Positions 1 through 11,339 are shown, counted from the first letter of the stretch. The stretch is 24,920 nt of DNA from Elysia marginata (GCA_019649035.1 BMAT01012452.1:170114-195033), one strand, 5' to 3'. Made by a program: numbers and translations. Notes: generated by a model from the sequence alone, not told the origin.

Positions 1-1064
1 TATACAGCCTTGACGCACTCCTTTTTCGATGTTGAAAGGTTCACAATACGCATTATTCCATCTGATTGTTGCTTTATGATTGTTGTAAAGAGAAGCAATC
101 ATTGATATCAGGTGTTGTGGGAAACCCATTTCTGTCATAACGTCTAAAAGTTTTGAGTGGATGACACTGTCAAACGCCTTGCTGTAATCTATAAAGGTGA
201 TATATCCTTCTTTATCTCCATCTCTTATTTTTTCTATTATGATTTGTAAGACAAAGAGCATATCTGTTGTGCCTCTATTTGCTCTATGACCTGCTTGACA
301 GTCTGAAAGTTCCTCTTCTACTTTACATTTCATTCTATTAAGTATGATGATGAGTAGGATCTTACTGGCATGACTGATAAGGGCAATTGTTCTGTTGTTG
401 CCACATTCTTTGGAGTTACCATTCTTGTAGAGCATCACAAATTCTTGCAGCTTCCAGTCCTCTGGCCATTCCTGTTGTTTCCAGATTTGACAGCATAGGG
501 GGTGAAGTGCCTTGATTCCCATTTCTCCTGAGTTCTTTATTATTTCAGCTGGTATGTTGTCAAGCCCTGGTGATTGTCCTGCCTTGAGATCTTTTATGGC
601 TGCCTCCACTTCAGATGTTAGTGGCTCTGGCTCCACGTCTTGTTGGGCGACTTTCTATGCATCTTTTGTTTCCTTTTTGTTTGGGTATCCAAAAAGATGT
701 GTGCCATAACTATTCCATCGTTTCAGGACTTCATCACGCTCAGTAAGTGCCTGTCCATTTACATCATTTATGCAGATGTTTTTGGGTGAAAACTTTTTTG
801 ATTGTATTGACTTGACTTGGTCAAACAGTTCTTTTGATTTTCTCTTTTCATTCCATTCGTTTATTTTTGCACATTCTTGTTCAAGCCAGCTCTTCTTGTC
901 TTTTCTTAGTTTCATTAGGATCTCTTTCTTTAACATTAACATTAACAAGTTTTTTTCAGCAACCTCTGTGAAACACTTCTTTATTTCTTCCCATAGCTTG
1001 TTAGGGGTTTTTTCTTTTGTGCTCCAGTCTTGCAGCAAGGGTTCAAATCTGTTTTTTTATTTTT
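1..1064 (-). mobile_element. RTE-like LINE, reverse transcriptase half (inverted relative to its EN half)
   Basis: Read on minus from 1064 leftward, this encodes the linker and RT of an RTE-like non-LTR retrotransposon. The part to 655 gives NRFEPLLQDWSTKEK, then CINDVNGQALTERDEVLKRW, the connector typical of RTE ORF2. After a TAG at 657-655 the same frame continues with SPGLDNIPAEI, SHASKILL, CQAGHRANRGTTDML, YITFIDYSKAFDSV (first catalytic Asp region) and KGVRQGC at the window edge. The YADD box and 3' end lie to the left of the window. An in-frame stop marks decay. It pairs with the 5'UTR and endonuclease half at 1065-2559: both halves carry the same NRFE-coding sequence at their break. 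Confidence 0.85.
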
Positions 1065-2559
1065 TATGGGTACTGGGTACTGACAGGAGTCATGCCTTGG
1101 GGTGTCGGCCTCGACCTAGCGCGTCCCAAGGTGGCGGATAGGGGAACGGTTCTCAGATATGGGGACTAGCTGTCTCGGCAGTTGTGGACCAACCGACGTC
1201 AGTCTTGGAGGGGAGGTAGGGCATGAAGTGGTGTTCATGTTCGTTTCTTCAAATGCCTCACAACCCTATGAAAAGTACTGTCAGGGCGAGCAAGGAGCGC
1301 CTTTAAACTCCTACCATACCAAAACCTCGGAAAGCAGGGGGTGGATGAAGGAAGAGGGCGACAGAAGAGACTTCTACAATCGGCTTCTTTTCTTCACTCT
1401 CGTGAGCAGAGGATCTCATATTAGAGACAATGGTCAGGACACCCGCACTGTAAGTGCACTGCGTCGCCAGAAGGAAAAGGCAACCCACTGGCCAGCACTT
1501 TGCCATAAACTGAACATGAAGACAAACAATAAAGAAAGAAGTGATAGTCCTGCTCCCCGGGGGATAGCTTGACTATAAGGTGACTGGGAAGGGAGAATCC
1601 AGTCGCAGAGGAAACGACCTTGATGACGGCAACATGCCTGAATGTGGGCGCGGACAAAGCAACTGTCGAGGCTCCTCTTTTAATAAGAAACGAAAGAAGA
1701 AAAAATGCAAACTGATCAACATTGGAACATGGAATGTTAGAACGCTAACATGCATAGGAAGACTTTATTTGCTTTTGCAAGAGCTTACAGAATGCAATAT
1801 GAATATCACAGGTCTGTGCGAAACAAGGTGGAGTGGTGAGGGACATTTTAGTTCAGGTGAGCGCACCATCATCCATAGTGGAAAAGAAAAGGGTGATGAG
1901 AGTGGAGTAGCCATCGTTTTAGACAAAACGCATGCAGGATGCATGAAAAGCTACAACCCTGTCAGTGATCGTATATTAACTGTCAAACTAAACACAAAAC
2001 CTGTTGCCCTCAATATTATTCAAGTGATGCAACATCTGCAAGCACTCAAGAAGAAGCCGAACAATTTTATTCTGACTTACAAGCCATCAAAGACAAGATG
2101 CCCAAAAGAGAAGTTTGCATCATCATGGGTGACTTTAACGCAAAAGTTGGTGAAGGATTTGAACATGAAAGCGGAATAGGCCCTTTTGGGCTAGGAGAAC
2201 GAAATGAAAGAGGGGAAATGTTGGCATGTTTCTGCCAAGCAAATGGAATGACGATCACAAACACCTGTTTCAAGCAACATCCCAGACGCAGGTATGTATG
2301 GATACAACCAGGAGACAGAGCAAGAAATCAAATTGACTACATTTTGATTACAAATGAATGGAAAACAAATGTTCTAAATTCAAAGTCGAGACCTGGTGCC
2401 GACTGTGAGACTGACCACATCCTTGTGGCGGCCAAAATATGCCTAAAAGCATACAAAATAGTAAAACCGAAACAATCTGCTAGATTTGACACTGATAAAC
2501 TGAAAGATCTGAAGATAAGAAACCAATTTCAAATCGAAATAAAAAAAAACAGATTTGAA
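1065..2559 (+). mobile_element. RTE-like LINE, 5'UTR and APE endonuclease half
   Basis: Begins with a GC-rich 5'UTR (about 1066-1579) and a start at 1580 followed by a basic segment (KKRKKKKCK). The apurinic-type endonuclease follows: LINIGTWNVRTL, LCETRW, then after a net frame-shifting deletion near 2025, CIIMGDFNAKVG (GDFN motif), RRRYVWIQPGDRARNQIDYI and SRPGADCETDHILV (the terminal DH motif). The domain ends at NRFE (about 2559) where the LINE breaks off. In an uninterrupted element the next residues would be those opening the minus-strand RT half at 1-1064. The endonuclease nicks DNA to prime reverse transcription; this copy is disabled by the deletion and by separation from its RT. Confidence 0.85.
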
Positions 2560-2560
2560 T

Positions 2561-5035
2561 ATCTGTATCGTTCAATATGTTCTGTGTCTATAGACCACCA
2601 TTATCTAAACCAACCAAACATTTAAACATGAAAGCAGTGGAAGAGATATAAACAATACTTTCCAGGATACACTCAACAATGTCGAATTTTATATTTCTTG
2701 GCGACCTAATTAACAATACTGTTTCAAAACCTCTTCATTAACATGCACCTCTTACTACACTGACTATTCCGTACCGTCGATATTCACCGTGGTTTGATGA
2801 TAAGATCGAGACGGCCATACAAGACCGGCGCTCGGCAGAGAGAGCATGGCTGAAGTGCGGTTTACAGATTCATAAAGAAATATTCATTGCGGCTGGGAAG
2901 AAAGTGAATAATGTAGTGACGAATGCAAAGGAAAAATTTTATTACCTAAATTTAGTACTACAAAAACGTGCAAGAAGCTTTTCAGTTTAACGGACCAACT
3001 CTTGGGTAAACCCAAACACAAACAAAACGTTGATAAACTCTGTAATAAGTTTTCGACTTTCTTTGATTAAAGAATCACAAAGATTCGCGAAGATCTCGAG
3101 TTTCAACAAACAGACAACCCGTTTCCAGATCCTAACTTTGAAGGAGAAAAACTGGACCATTTTACAATCATAACAGAAATATTCGTTGAAAAGACATTTC
3201 GAACTTTTGCAAGCAAATCATGTGATCTGGATCCTATCCCGAACGATCTTCTCAAGAAATGTGGGAAAAACCCTAATGTTCTTTCTTATATCACGTCTAT
3301 ATCTAACCAGTCCCTCCAGAGTGGTGCCGTACCGGAAGCTCTTGTTAACCACATGTTGAAAAAGCCAAATCTTGATGAAAGCGATTCAAAAAATTTTAGA
3401 CCAATATCAAACCTTCCTTTTCTGTCGAAGGTATTCGAAAAACTTGTGGCTCAACAAGTCTTGGCTCATTTAGATAAAAATGGTCTGAAAATGGTTTTTG
3501 GTCTGCATACAGATCAAATCACAGCACAGAGACAGCCTTGATTAAAGTATCAAATGATCTACTGCGTATGGCAGATAAGAAAAGTATCTGTCTGCTTGCT
3601 CTACTTGACCTGTCCGCAGCCTTCGACACAATTGACTATAAGATATTATTTTCAAGATTGCATGATATGTTTGGCATTTCCGATATGGCACTGCGCTTGT
3701 TTGATTCCTATCTCTCAAATCGATTTCAAGCGGTTAAATGTGTTTCCGAAACATCAGACTGGACATTGTTGCAGTTTGGCGTTCCTCAGGGGTCGGTTCT
3801 CGGTCCGATTCTATTTACTATGTATACTCAGCCTTTGTCAGTTATCTTTGTAAAACATTATGCTGTTCCACATGTACGCAGAGGGTACCTTATTCTATGT
3901 TGAATGTGTTGACCATAATGTAAAAGAATGTCTCAGTCTAGTAGGAACTTGCATCAAAGAAGTCAAGAAATGGATGTCATATAATATGCTAAAGGTAAAT
4001 GATAAAAAATAGAACTTATGATAATCAGCTACAAAAAAATATAATTTCAGATCCTGCTCCGAATAAGATGGGGAAAAGTCTTGGCGTTATGATGGATGAT
4101 GAACTTTCCATGACACTACAAATAATCAACTTATGCAGGAGCATGTACTACCATAAAAGAAATATTGCATCGATCCGTAATTACATAACTACTGATGTGG
4201 CCAAGACACCTATGTCAATTTTAATGCTCTCAAAGCTAGATTATTGCAACAGTCTGTTAGCCGGTCTGCCATCAAAATGTTTATCTAGGCGACTAGTTGT
4301 TTAAAACAACGCCGCTCGCGTCGTAAAGCGTTGTAAGAAAAGAGATCATGCAAAACCAATATTACATAGCTTACACTGGCTCCCAGTTAAAGAACGAATT
4401 GAATATAAGATTGCTCTCAATAGTCATTGTAGTGTAAATCGGCGTGCACCAGTATATCTTCAAGACGCGCTAGAAGTACACGGACCAGGGAGAGCTATAT
4501 GGTCGCTTAATGGTAACAAAACAGTAGTTGTTCCTCGCCAACGATATAAAACTCTATGTGTAACATGTTTTTGTTATTTAGGTCCAAAATTCTGGAGCTC
4601 TTTACCAAAGCCTCTACCTCACATAGAAGACAAGAAAATTTTCAAAAAAGCAATGAAGCACTTTTTGTTTTTAAAGGCATATGGCAATGCGTCTTAATAA
4701 GACATTTTTTGGTTTTCTTTTATGATTAATGTTGCAACTGTACCGTTTCCTAAAAATGTTTATAAATTTGTTATCTGCTTTGATGTATAATACGGTAATA
4801 TTGTGATGAAATATCTTTAAAAAATTTTTAGGTAATGTTTTATGGAAACTTTTGTGTTTTATAATCGCTGACATCATAGTAATCGACAATTTGAATTTTT
4901 TTTTTATAATCAGGACTTTTACAATAATTTTTGTCTTTGTGGATCTCCACGCTGTTATTTACATAAAGCGCCATGAGCATCGCCATAAGCAGTGGTAAAG
5001 CGCTATATAAAGAGCATTTATTGGTAATGAATCAT
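2561..5035 (+). mobile_element. CR1/L2-type LINE, 5'-truncated and decayed
   Basis: Starts inside an endonuclease (FCVYRPPLSKPTKH at about 2578, SNFIFLGDLI near 2680), then an internal deletion leads to HAPLTTLTIPYRRYSPWFDD (2745-2805), the connector common to CR1/L2 elements. RT follows over several frames: DLDPIPNDLL, NFRPISNLPFLSKVFEKL (3394-3450), LLDLSAAFDTIDYK (3602), FGVPQGSVLGPILF (3776). The YADD box reads YAEG (near 3870), so the catalytic Asp pair is lost. The C-terminal part has LDYCNSLLAGLP and SLHWLPVKERIEYK (4370). The 3'UTR ends with the AGCGC...GCGCTATATAAA tail near 4966-5013, normal for the group. Several stops and frame changes show age. It abuts the RTE-like endonuclease half at 2560. 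Confidence 0.85.
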
Positions 5036-5189
5036 CAATATAATAAGATCAAATTGAAATATTGCGATAGCTAAGACAAATCACTCTTTAAATTGTTTGA
5101 GAGTTTAATTTTTGATTTTTGGCTTTTTTTAAAACAATAACATGAGGCAGGAAAATGCTGTAACGTGTTGATGTACACAACGTGGCTCA

Positions 5190-5304
5190 TTACTCACCGT
5201 TACCGCAACCGTAAACCACAAACAATTTTTTGTGATGACCAAAGCAAGGGTCGCCGAAATACCTGTTGTGAACTTGAAAAGTGCAAGTGTTTTTCTTGCG
5301 GCAC
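5190..5304 (-). CDS. Lectin exon 3: C-terminal half of SUEL domain and stop
   Basis: Acceptor ACCGCATAG ends at 5305. The first base completes Arg76, and the exon then encodes CRKKNTCTFQVHNRYFGDPC onward to YGCGNGE and TAA (5192-5190). FGDPC and the closing aromatic-x-Cys are the SUEL hallmark. An ATTAAA polyadenylation-type signal lies about 80 bp past the stop (5109-5104, minus), supporting a terminal exon. The bases around the stop also form a good splice donor (GTGAGT at 5197-5192), so read-through into exons beyond the window is the alternative. A CR1/L2 LINE ends about 155 bp downstream. Confidence 0.8.
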
Positions 5305-8300
5305 CTATGCGGTCGGAAATAAAAGAATTTAAGTTGTTTGTTTAAAAAAAAAACAAAAAGAACAAAAAACAATGAAGCCTATAAATTCAGCCGTTACGTT
5401 TTGAGGAAGTAAAACAGAAACGAATGATTGCTGTTTTTAACTTTTGTCGGAAGTGCTTTGGAAGCTGCATTTACTAATGATAAATAAATAGTGCAAAAAC
5501 GGTGTTTGTAAGAATAACAATATTTATGTCCTTTATAAAGCTTTATAATTAAATTTTCCCAATGTTCAAGTAAATTGGCAACCAAGTATCGACCTCTCCC
5601 CTACTAAAGATACAGGTTTGATCATTAATCTTCACGATGCAATCAGCACCGTAGGCAGCATTCACATTGCTTCCCTCTCATCGGTTCGTCTCGATCTCTT
5701 GTATAAGCAACATAGCTCAGCGGCGAGTTTTTGTGGTTAGTATGGTTGTCTTTTTAAATCAATCTCAAGATTGCTATATCAAAATTAATTGATGTTGGTA
5801 GTTGGGACACATAATAAATGCAATACAGATACCAATAAGAACGAAAAACTCAAGAAAGGGAATAATTTTTTGACAAACAAGTAAACTTTTAAATGGAAAA
5901 GAATGATTCTAAGAGTTGGGGTTACAATGAAAACTTAGACTCCCACACCATACATTATCAGCACTTACAAATCATGGCATCACAGCCTATTCCCGTTTTT
6001 TCAGCTGACTACGAGGCACATAAATTATGCTCTAATCGCACATTTAGTTTGATTTGAAAACAAAAGCTACTCTATTTTCAAAATTCATTTTGTATAAATC
6101 AAAACTGAAACATCTTAGAGTGTAAAAAGTTAAAGTTCTAATGTTTTAACTCCTTTAAAGGCGCAAGATAAGGAGCTAAAGAGACGTTATAACTCATTAC
6201 GTCCAAATTCTGACCAGTGCCTAATTTATCCTGCTCGCATCTCTCTATAGTCTAAATTTTCTACACCCATCAGACGTATCAACGTCACAGTCTGAGGAAG
6301 ACCAAGGCTTCTCTAAACTCGCCCAAGAAACAGAGACATGAGGTCAAATGTACTGACATCCACTGAAGACAAAAAGTTAGTTAGGAATTCGCTTTCTAAT
6401 TAGTAACAGAAGCGTGATATTATTTTGCATGATACAAAATGCATCTTTTCGGTCTAGTGAGCTAAATCTAAACAGCAAGTAGTTTGTGTCACGAGGTCTT
6501 GAAAAGACTTTTTCATGGATTTTTTTCAATATTTAGTTGATCCTTTTGCTATTTGGCCTATACATGGTATAGATAAATCAGGTAGTATTTTAATATTCTT
6601 TTTTTAGCTCTATGTGGCATTTCTATACTGCCTTCATCTAATGTCATTAAATGACTGCCCTGCTTTGAGTTGAGAATCGAATGTAAAGGCATATGCATAG
6701 TAAATCTGCTTTTCGAAAAACTGGAGTGCTACACTTTAAAAATTTTGTTTTAAAAAAAGACTTGATAAAATCTGTCATTTAGTATAATTATGTCAGACTC
6801 AGGGGAAGGTGGATATAATCTAGCGAAAACCAAGCGCCTCTTTAAGCATACCTTTATCAGCACAATCAACTTAGCTCTGGACAATGTCATTCTTAACCTT
6901 AATTGCATCAGGCACAGGGAGCTTTATGTGAGTAACAAACCTAACATCATTCTTCCCCCATCCCCCACGCGAGCTTTTCTGTGGGATGGTGAGTAGCTCA
7001 GCAGAGACACTCAAATGTTGAATCATTGCTTAGAAGCGAAACAGAGAGCTACTTTCGCCTTGGCATGCTTACAGTTGAAAATTTGCAACCAAGCTTTCGA
7101 GGGGCTAAAGGTAAAACAGGGAAGTGCATTATTGTTAAACATTTGACAGCGTTTTCCTACATCCAATCATTATTTCCATTTGTAAAGCTTACACACTTCT
7201 ACTCCGTTTTTGATATGAACCAAAATCGGCTGCATACGTCACACAACCAAGTACTTTTGGTTGATTTTACACAGTACAAAAATCTAAACCCAAAACAGTC
7301 TAGCTTCTCAGACACTTTGTGAGAAAGGAATCAAACAGAAGTCGTGAAAAATGGTATCCTAATGGAATGTTAATTTAGGGACCCAAATGAATGGTGGGTA
7401 AAATGCAACTATAGGCGGCTGTCCCTGAAACTATTTTCTAGAGCTAGTTGCGAAAAATGCTGCCTCGGGCACTTAATAGAAATAATACCAATAAAAATGA
7501 ATGAAAATTGTGCTTCACTTTTTTTTTACTATCGATGTCATTGAATAAATCAATGCATCTTAATAATTGCTTAACCATTAAACTACTTTGTGATAACAGT
7601 GTGCTTCATGTATTTTTTAACACATTATAAAACTTGCAAAACATTTGTTTCATTGCCATCATCAATTTGATAACTTGTAAGACGTGCGCACTATTAGCAT
7701 ACCTGGGGAGGGCTTTTTGGTTGTTTACCAAGTCTCTTTATCATATATCAAATTTTAAACACACCTTTATATCGTTCCGTCATACAAAGGTCAAACAAAT
7801 ATTTTTTCGTGCAATAATATATTTATATATATATAAAATATGGTATATTATATACATATTTCGCTTGATGTACTGGCGAGAGGGGACGCAAAGAGCACTT
7901 AAATGAAGATGGACTTGGATATTGCATAAAGATACACTGAGTAGAGTTTATAATATTATCTCAATCAACTTACCTTTTCGCAACCCAAGCCTTGGCTTCA
8001 CCAGGGGTGCATGACTTCGCGCCGCGGTATTCAGCGCTATGAATGACGATTCGTTTCCCTGTTGAACATGTAAGATACACCGTCTGGTTTTCTTTTGCAC
8101 TCACACCTGCAAAAATATTGAAGAAAATTTCCCAAAGTTTGCACTCCAAACGGCAAAGTTTTAAAGACTAGAATTGCAGTGAAACTCTTGTCATAACGTG
8201 TTGCCAAAGCCATTTCACACTCAATAATGAAGTCTTGAACAAGGAGTAAAATTTTGAAGTTTAACAAGGTACGTTTTAATTCAAATATGAAGAAATCAAA

Positions 8301-10040
8301 GGAAAAGGGACCACCGTTAGCCCCTCTCGTGGGACAGTGATATATGCGCGCGTATGTATGTGAGTGTATGCCTTTTTGACTTCTTTAGTATTTTGCTTTT
8401 GACACTTGACTACGGCCCTGAGTGACTGTGGTGGTCATGCTTTGGGGATACTTGTCGTTAAGCCAGCGCAGTAAAGCTCATGAATTGGTTTGATGATTAC
8501 TACTACTCAACTTCTTGGTAACACTTTGGTTGGTTGAACATAGATAAGCTAAAGTAATAGCAAACTGCGCCAGCTTAACGCAACGTACCAAACCATGACC
8601 ATTCCTCTTTACTTCTATTCTAAGCCATGTCATCAGGTATGTTGAATTTCTTGATATGATAAAAGCAACAGAAGCCGGTATGTGTGGTTGAACTCGAGAA
8701 ATAAGTAAAGTCACTGGCCACCACACCAAAGGATATCAAACTTTGTGTTTTGCTATTTATTCCTATATTTCTCTTTTCTTTATTAATGTTGACTTTGGAG
8801 TGTTCATTATTCGCTCATCATGGATTCTATGCCTCTTATGTGATAGCTTTTTAATAATTAGTTTCATTTCAATTTCTATATACATTTCTACACAACTGCA
8901 AACGCTATCTTTTGCTATGCTTGTAAGATAGTTCTGGTTTTCCTAGCGAACTTCTAAGCCTACATAATTCATTACGTTCCTTTTTTTAACGTTAAGATTA
9001 TTTGCGTAATCACCATGTTTTTCCCTCAGAATGACAATATTGACTCCTTGGCGCTCGTGGACTTTTCTTCGGTCTATATTTTTCTTCTATTTTTCTATTC
9101 TACGGTATTTTTCCTTTGATTTTGTGGGGTATCAAATTAATTGCCTGTGTCTATTAAGTATCAACTGTGTCTTTTACTCAGCTATCCTAGCCCCACAGGC
9201 TGTAATAAAACCCTTTGAAAAAGCTGCCCTGGGCTCTTCCAGCCGATGATACTATAACACTGTACACCCATCACCGACTGTGTGAGATACTGACTTCTTA
9301 AAAATTTGACATTTTTTTTTTACCTTTTTGGCAAACTGTGTTATTGAATATGATTAAGAAGTAGAGAAATATATTAAATTTAAGGATTAGGCATCAATCT
9401 TGAGATTGTTGGGGGGTTTTTGTCTACCAAAATTACTCCGTTGATTTCGTCTAGATTGGATGTATATTTATGTCAGCATTTATACCCTATGAAGGCATAA
9501 CCATTTTTAAGTAAATTAAAAAAAGACTTAATTTACTAGATCATATTTTGATCATGATGCACCTATTAATGTCTATTTTGTATGCAAAATGTTTTAAAGT
9601 AAATTTTGTTAAACTTAAATGCAGTCTACTAGAACTACATAAATTGATGTAAGGACGATGCCTTTTCGGAGCCGGTTAGTCGCTACAAATAGCCCATTTA
9701 ACCGTCCTAACATACAATCTTTACGGAGAATTCTTTCTCAAAAGAAAATAAAAAAAATTATGTCTAATGCCTTTTAAGCGGAGCCAAAAGTAAAGTTTAA
9801 TCTAGATCTAGTCTTATTCGTTAAATAAGTACCCTTGCCCTTCCTCCGTAGCATAAAAGATAGAGTCTTTACCTCAAATTAACCTACCAAAAGTTTTACA
9901 CCAAGAAAACTATTTTTAGGTAAATCTTCTGTGTGTGTATTCTTACCATGACAAAATGTCGGAAAAACACTTAGACAGAGGAACAACACGGTAAGACCAG
10001 TTGCTAAATTGTTGGGCCATCTTTGAAAGCTTTCCCGCAT
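5190..10040 (-). CDS. Secreted single-domain SUEL/Gal-lectin gene, three exons
   Basis: Spliced gene with coding exons 10040-9947, 8106-7974 and 5304-5190 on the minus strand. Joined, they give 113 residues: a signal peptide (about 1-32), then a compact SUEL/galactose-binding lectin domain (about 33-109). Seen directly: introns begin GTAAGA and GTAAGT and end in AG, and the reading phase carries over exactly at both joins (split codons Gly32 and Arg76). The domain shows LTCSTGKRIVIHSAEYRG (43-60) and FGDPCFGHHKKLFVVYGC (92-109), matching the family's L-x-C, I-x-I-x-x-A-x-Y and FGDPC-x-G-x-x-K-x-L-x-V-x-Y-x-C pattern. Six cysteines (45, 64, 77, 83, 96, 109) could form three disulfides. NQT at 38 is a possible N-glycosylation site. 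The loop between Cys64 and Cys77 is shorter than in classical rhamnose-binding lectins. By family knowledge such proteins are secreted and bind galactose or rhamnose, often in immunity or eggs; the ligand here is unknown. An alternative is that exon 3 splices on to exons left of the window, giving a larger protein. Confidence 0.8.
5305..7973. other. Intron 2 of the lectin gene
   Basis: AT-rich DNA between lectin exons 3 and 2, with homopolymer A/T tracts and an AT-rich simple stretch near 7815-7860. Short open frames here (for example 6790-6996, 7026-7322) have no recognisable motif and composition like the surrounding intron. A somewhat GC-richer patch at 5585-5720 holds a 43-codon open frame on minus without a recognised domain. 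Confidence 0.6.
7974..8106 (-). CDS. Lectin exon 2: N-terminal half of SUEL domain
   Basis: 133 bp between an acceptor (TTTTTGCAG on minus, AG at 8108-8107) and a donor GTAAGT (7973-7968). Only one frame is open. It encodes residues 33-75 and includes NQTVYLTC, IVIHSAEYRG and the Cys64 loop. The exon is more GC-rich than the surrounding intron, as expected for coding DNA. A longer open frame covering part of it (8267-8037) is a shadow in another frame. Confidence 0.8.
8107..9946. other. Intron 1 of the lectin gene
   Basis: AT-rich sequence between lectin exons 2 and 1. Open frames at 8478-8729 (minus) and 8743-8931 (plus) show no domain and are probably chance. Nothing else is recognised. 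Confidence 0.6.
9947..10040 (-). CDS. Lectin exon 1: start codon and signal peptide
   Basis: The ATG at 10040-10038 is the first Met after an in-frame TAA seven codons upstream. The 31 complete codons start MRESFQRWPN and run into a hydrophobic core LTVLFLCLSVFPTFC (residues 16-30), a typical signal peptide with cleavage likely near Gly32. The exon ends CATG before GTAAGA, leaving one base of a codon. That base joins the two bases opening exon 2 to make GGT (Gly). The 5'UTR and promoter were not identified. Confidence 0.75.
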
Positions 10041-11339
10041 GTCTAGATTAAGATCAAATTAGTGAAGTAAGCTTAAGATATGCAATTTTTTTGTAAAAGT
10101 CCTAGCGGCGATCAAGCAAAACCTCTTGAATCAGTTTTCTTACTATATTAGAAACAAAAATTGTCGTTTTAGAAGCAAAAGCTATGACGCCCGGATACCG
10201 TTTCTAAGGAAATACCAAAACTTTCGGTATTGTTGGCCAGCCGAGTGGTTGTGTTCAATAGGTCTAGATATTCATCATATTGTTTTTTGTTGGACTTCTA
10301 AACCTTGTTTCCAGCCGGCAATGACATCTGTTAGAAAAACCGTTAGACTTGACAAATTGCTTTATCTTCCATAAACATGTTCCTTACAAAGAATGTACTG
10401 ATCAACTTTAGTTACAGAACTTGTTTAAGATTTCCGTAGGAAAGGAAATTGCAAGAGAGAAACGTCAGTCTGATATAAGCCATTTCACAAAAGTGCGTTC
10501 TTTTAGGGTCGCTTGGGATTCATAAAACTGTGCAATGGATAGCTGTTTTGTATGGAGTTGGTTGCATCACATGAATTACAGTTTTGGGTAAAGTGTAAAA
10601 GTATATAGTATCTGTTACCCCTTGCACACTACGTAGGGGTTGGAGTAGAATGCGTGCAGGATATTTTTTCAATGATTTTGGTTATTTATTTCAGAATTGC
10701 ATATTGGTTAGGAGTAACAGCTGTAACTCAATCTGCTTGTATGGCAGCTGATGATACTCCCTACCAATGACAGCTTTGAGCGCCTGTAGATGATTATATT
10801 AATTTTGGTCTTTGGAATTTGCAGGCGCTCTTGGTATAAGTGCTTTGGCTCTCCAACTTTCTTGCTTGCAAAATCTCTGGGAACTGGTATGTCTTGTCAT
10901 TCATCTGAGAATCTCAGCTTGTTCTGGGTTGGATTTCTTTCGTTATTGTTTTCCGGTGCGTACTTATAACAATGTACGTCGGTGACAGTTAGGTCGCCGG
11001 TTTTCTTGCTTGCCAGGTCGGATGCTGGTGTAAAGACCAGTCTCAGAGAAGTCCATGGAAAAGCCATGAGTCACGCAATGAATTGTGAATGGGCTGGGTG
11101 ATTTTCTTGCTGACTTCATCAACTTTCAAAATAATTGTGGCTGTTGTCCACCTCCATGTGTGTGTGTGACCTCGAACGAGGTACTTGTGTTGAATAACAG
11201 TACCTATAGAGCTGGCAAACTGCTGAAGAGCATTGGCAAGAACTACGTTCCTGCTTTTGTAGGTTTATCCATCGCTGAAAATGATAATTTTTGTCATGCT
11301 TTTCTAGACTGCTTAGGTAATGCCTGATGTCTGTTTACA
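10041..11339. other. Upstream region of the lectin gene, no gene seen
   Basis: Should contain the 5'UTR and promoter of the minus-strand lectin gene, but no clear TATA or initiator element could be assigned. The part from 10640 to 11330 is less AT-rich and may be old repeat DNA; I could not place it in a family. Confidence 0.4.

Noticed and set aside
655-1141. Plus-strand open frame at 770-1141
   Set aside because: Antisense shadow of the RTE-like RT connector on minus.
1421-1755. Minus-strand open frames across the RTE-like 5'UTR
   Set aside because: Antisense to the 5'UTR and start of the endonuclease frame, with no motif.
5585-5720. 43-codon minus open frame containing NVNAAYGADCIVKINDQTC
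   Set aside because: Looks mildly coding but has no recognised domain and is not needed to join lectin exons 2 and 3 in phase; may be old repeat DNA.
8037-8267. 76-codon open frame on minus overlapping lectin exon 2
   Set aside because: It is in the wrong frame for the SUEL motifs and ignores the clear acceptor at 8107-8108; a shadow.
8478-8729. 83-codon open frame on minus within lectin intron 1
   Set aside because: No domain, no splice signals in phase with the lectin exons, and it starts without context.
8998-9115. Acceptor-like TTTTTCCCTCAG followed by NDNIDSLALVDFSSVYIF
   Set aside because: No convincing donor and the frame soon becomes low-complexity hydrophobic sequence; likely chance.
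10640-11330. Less AT-rich stretch with an 80-codon plus frame (11085-11327)
   Set aside because: No motif recognised on either strand; perhaps decayed repeat, but no family can be supported.
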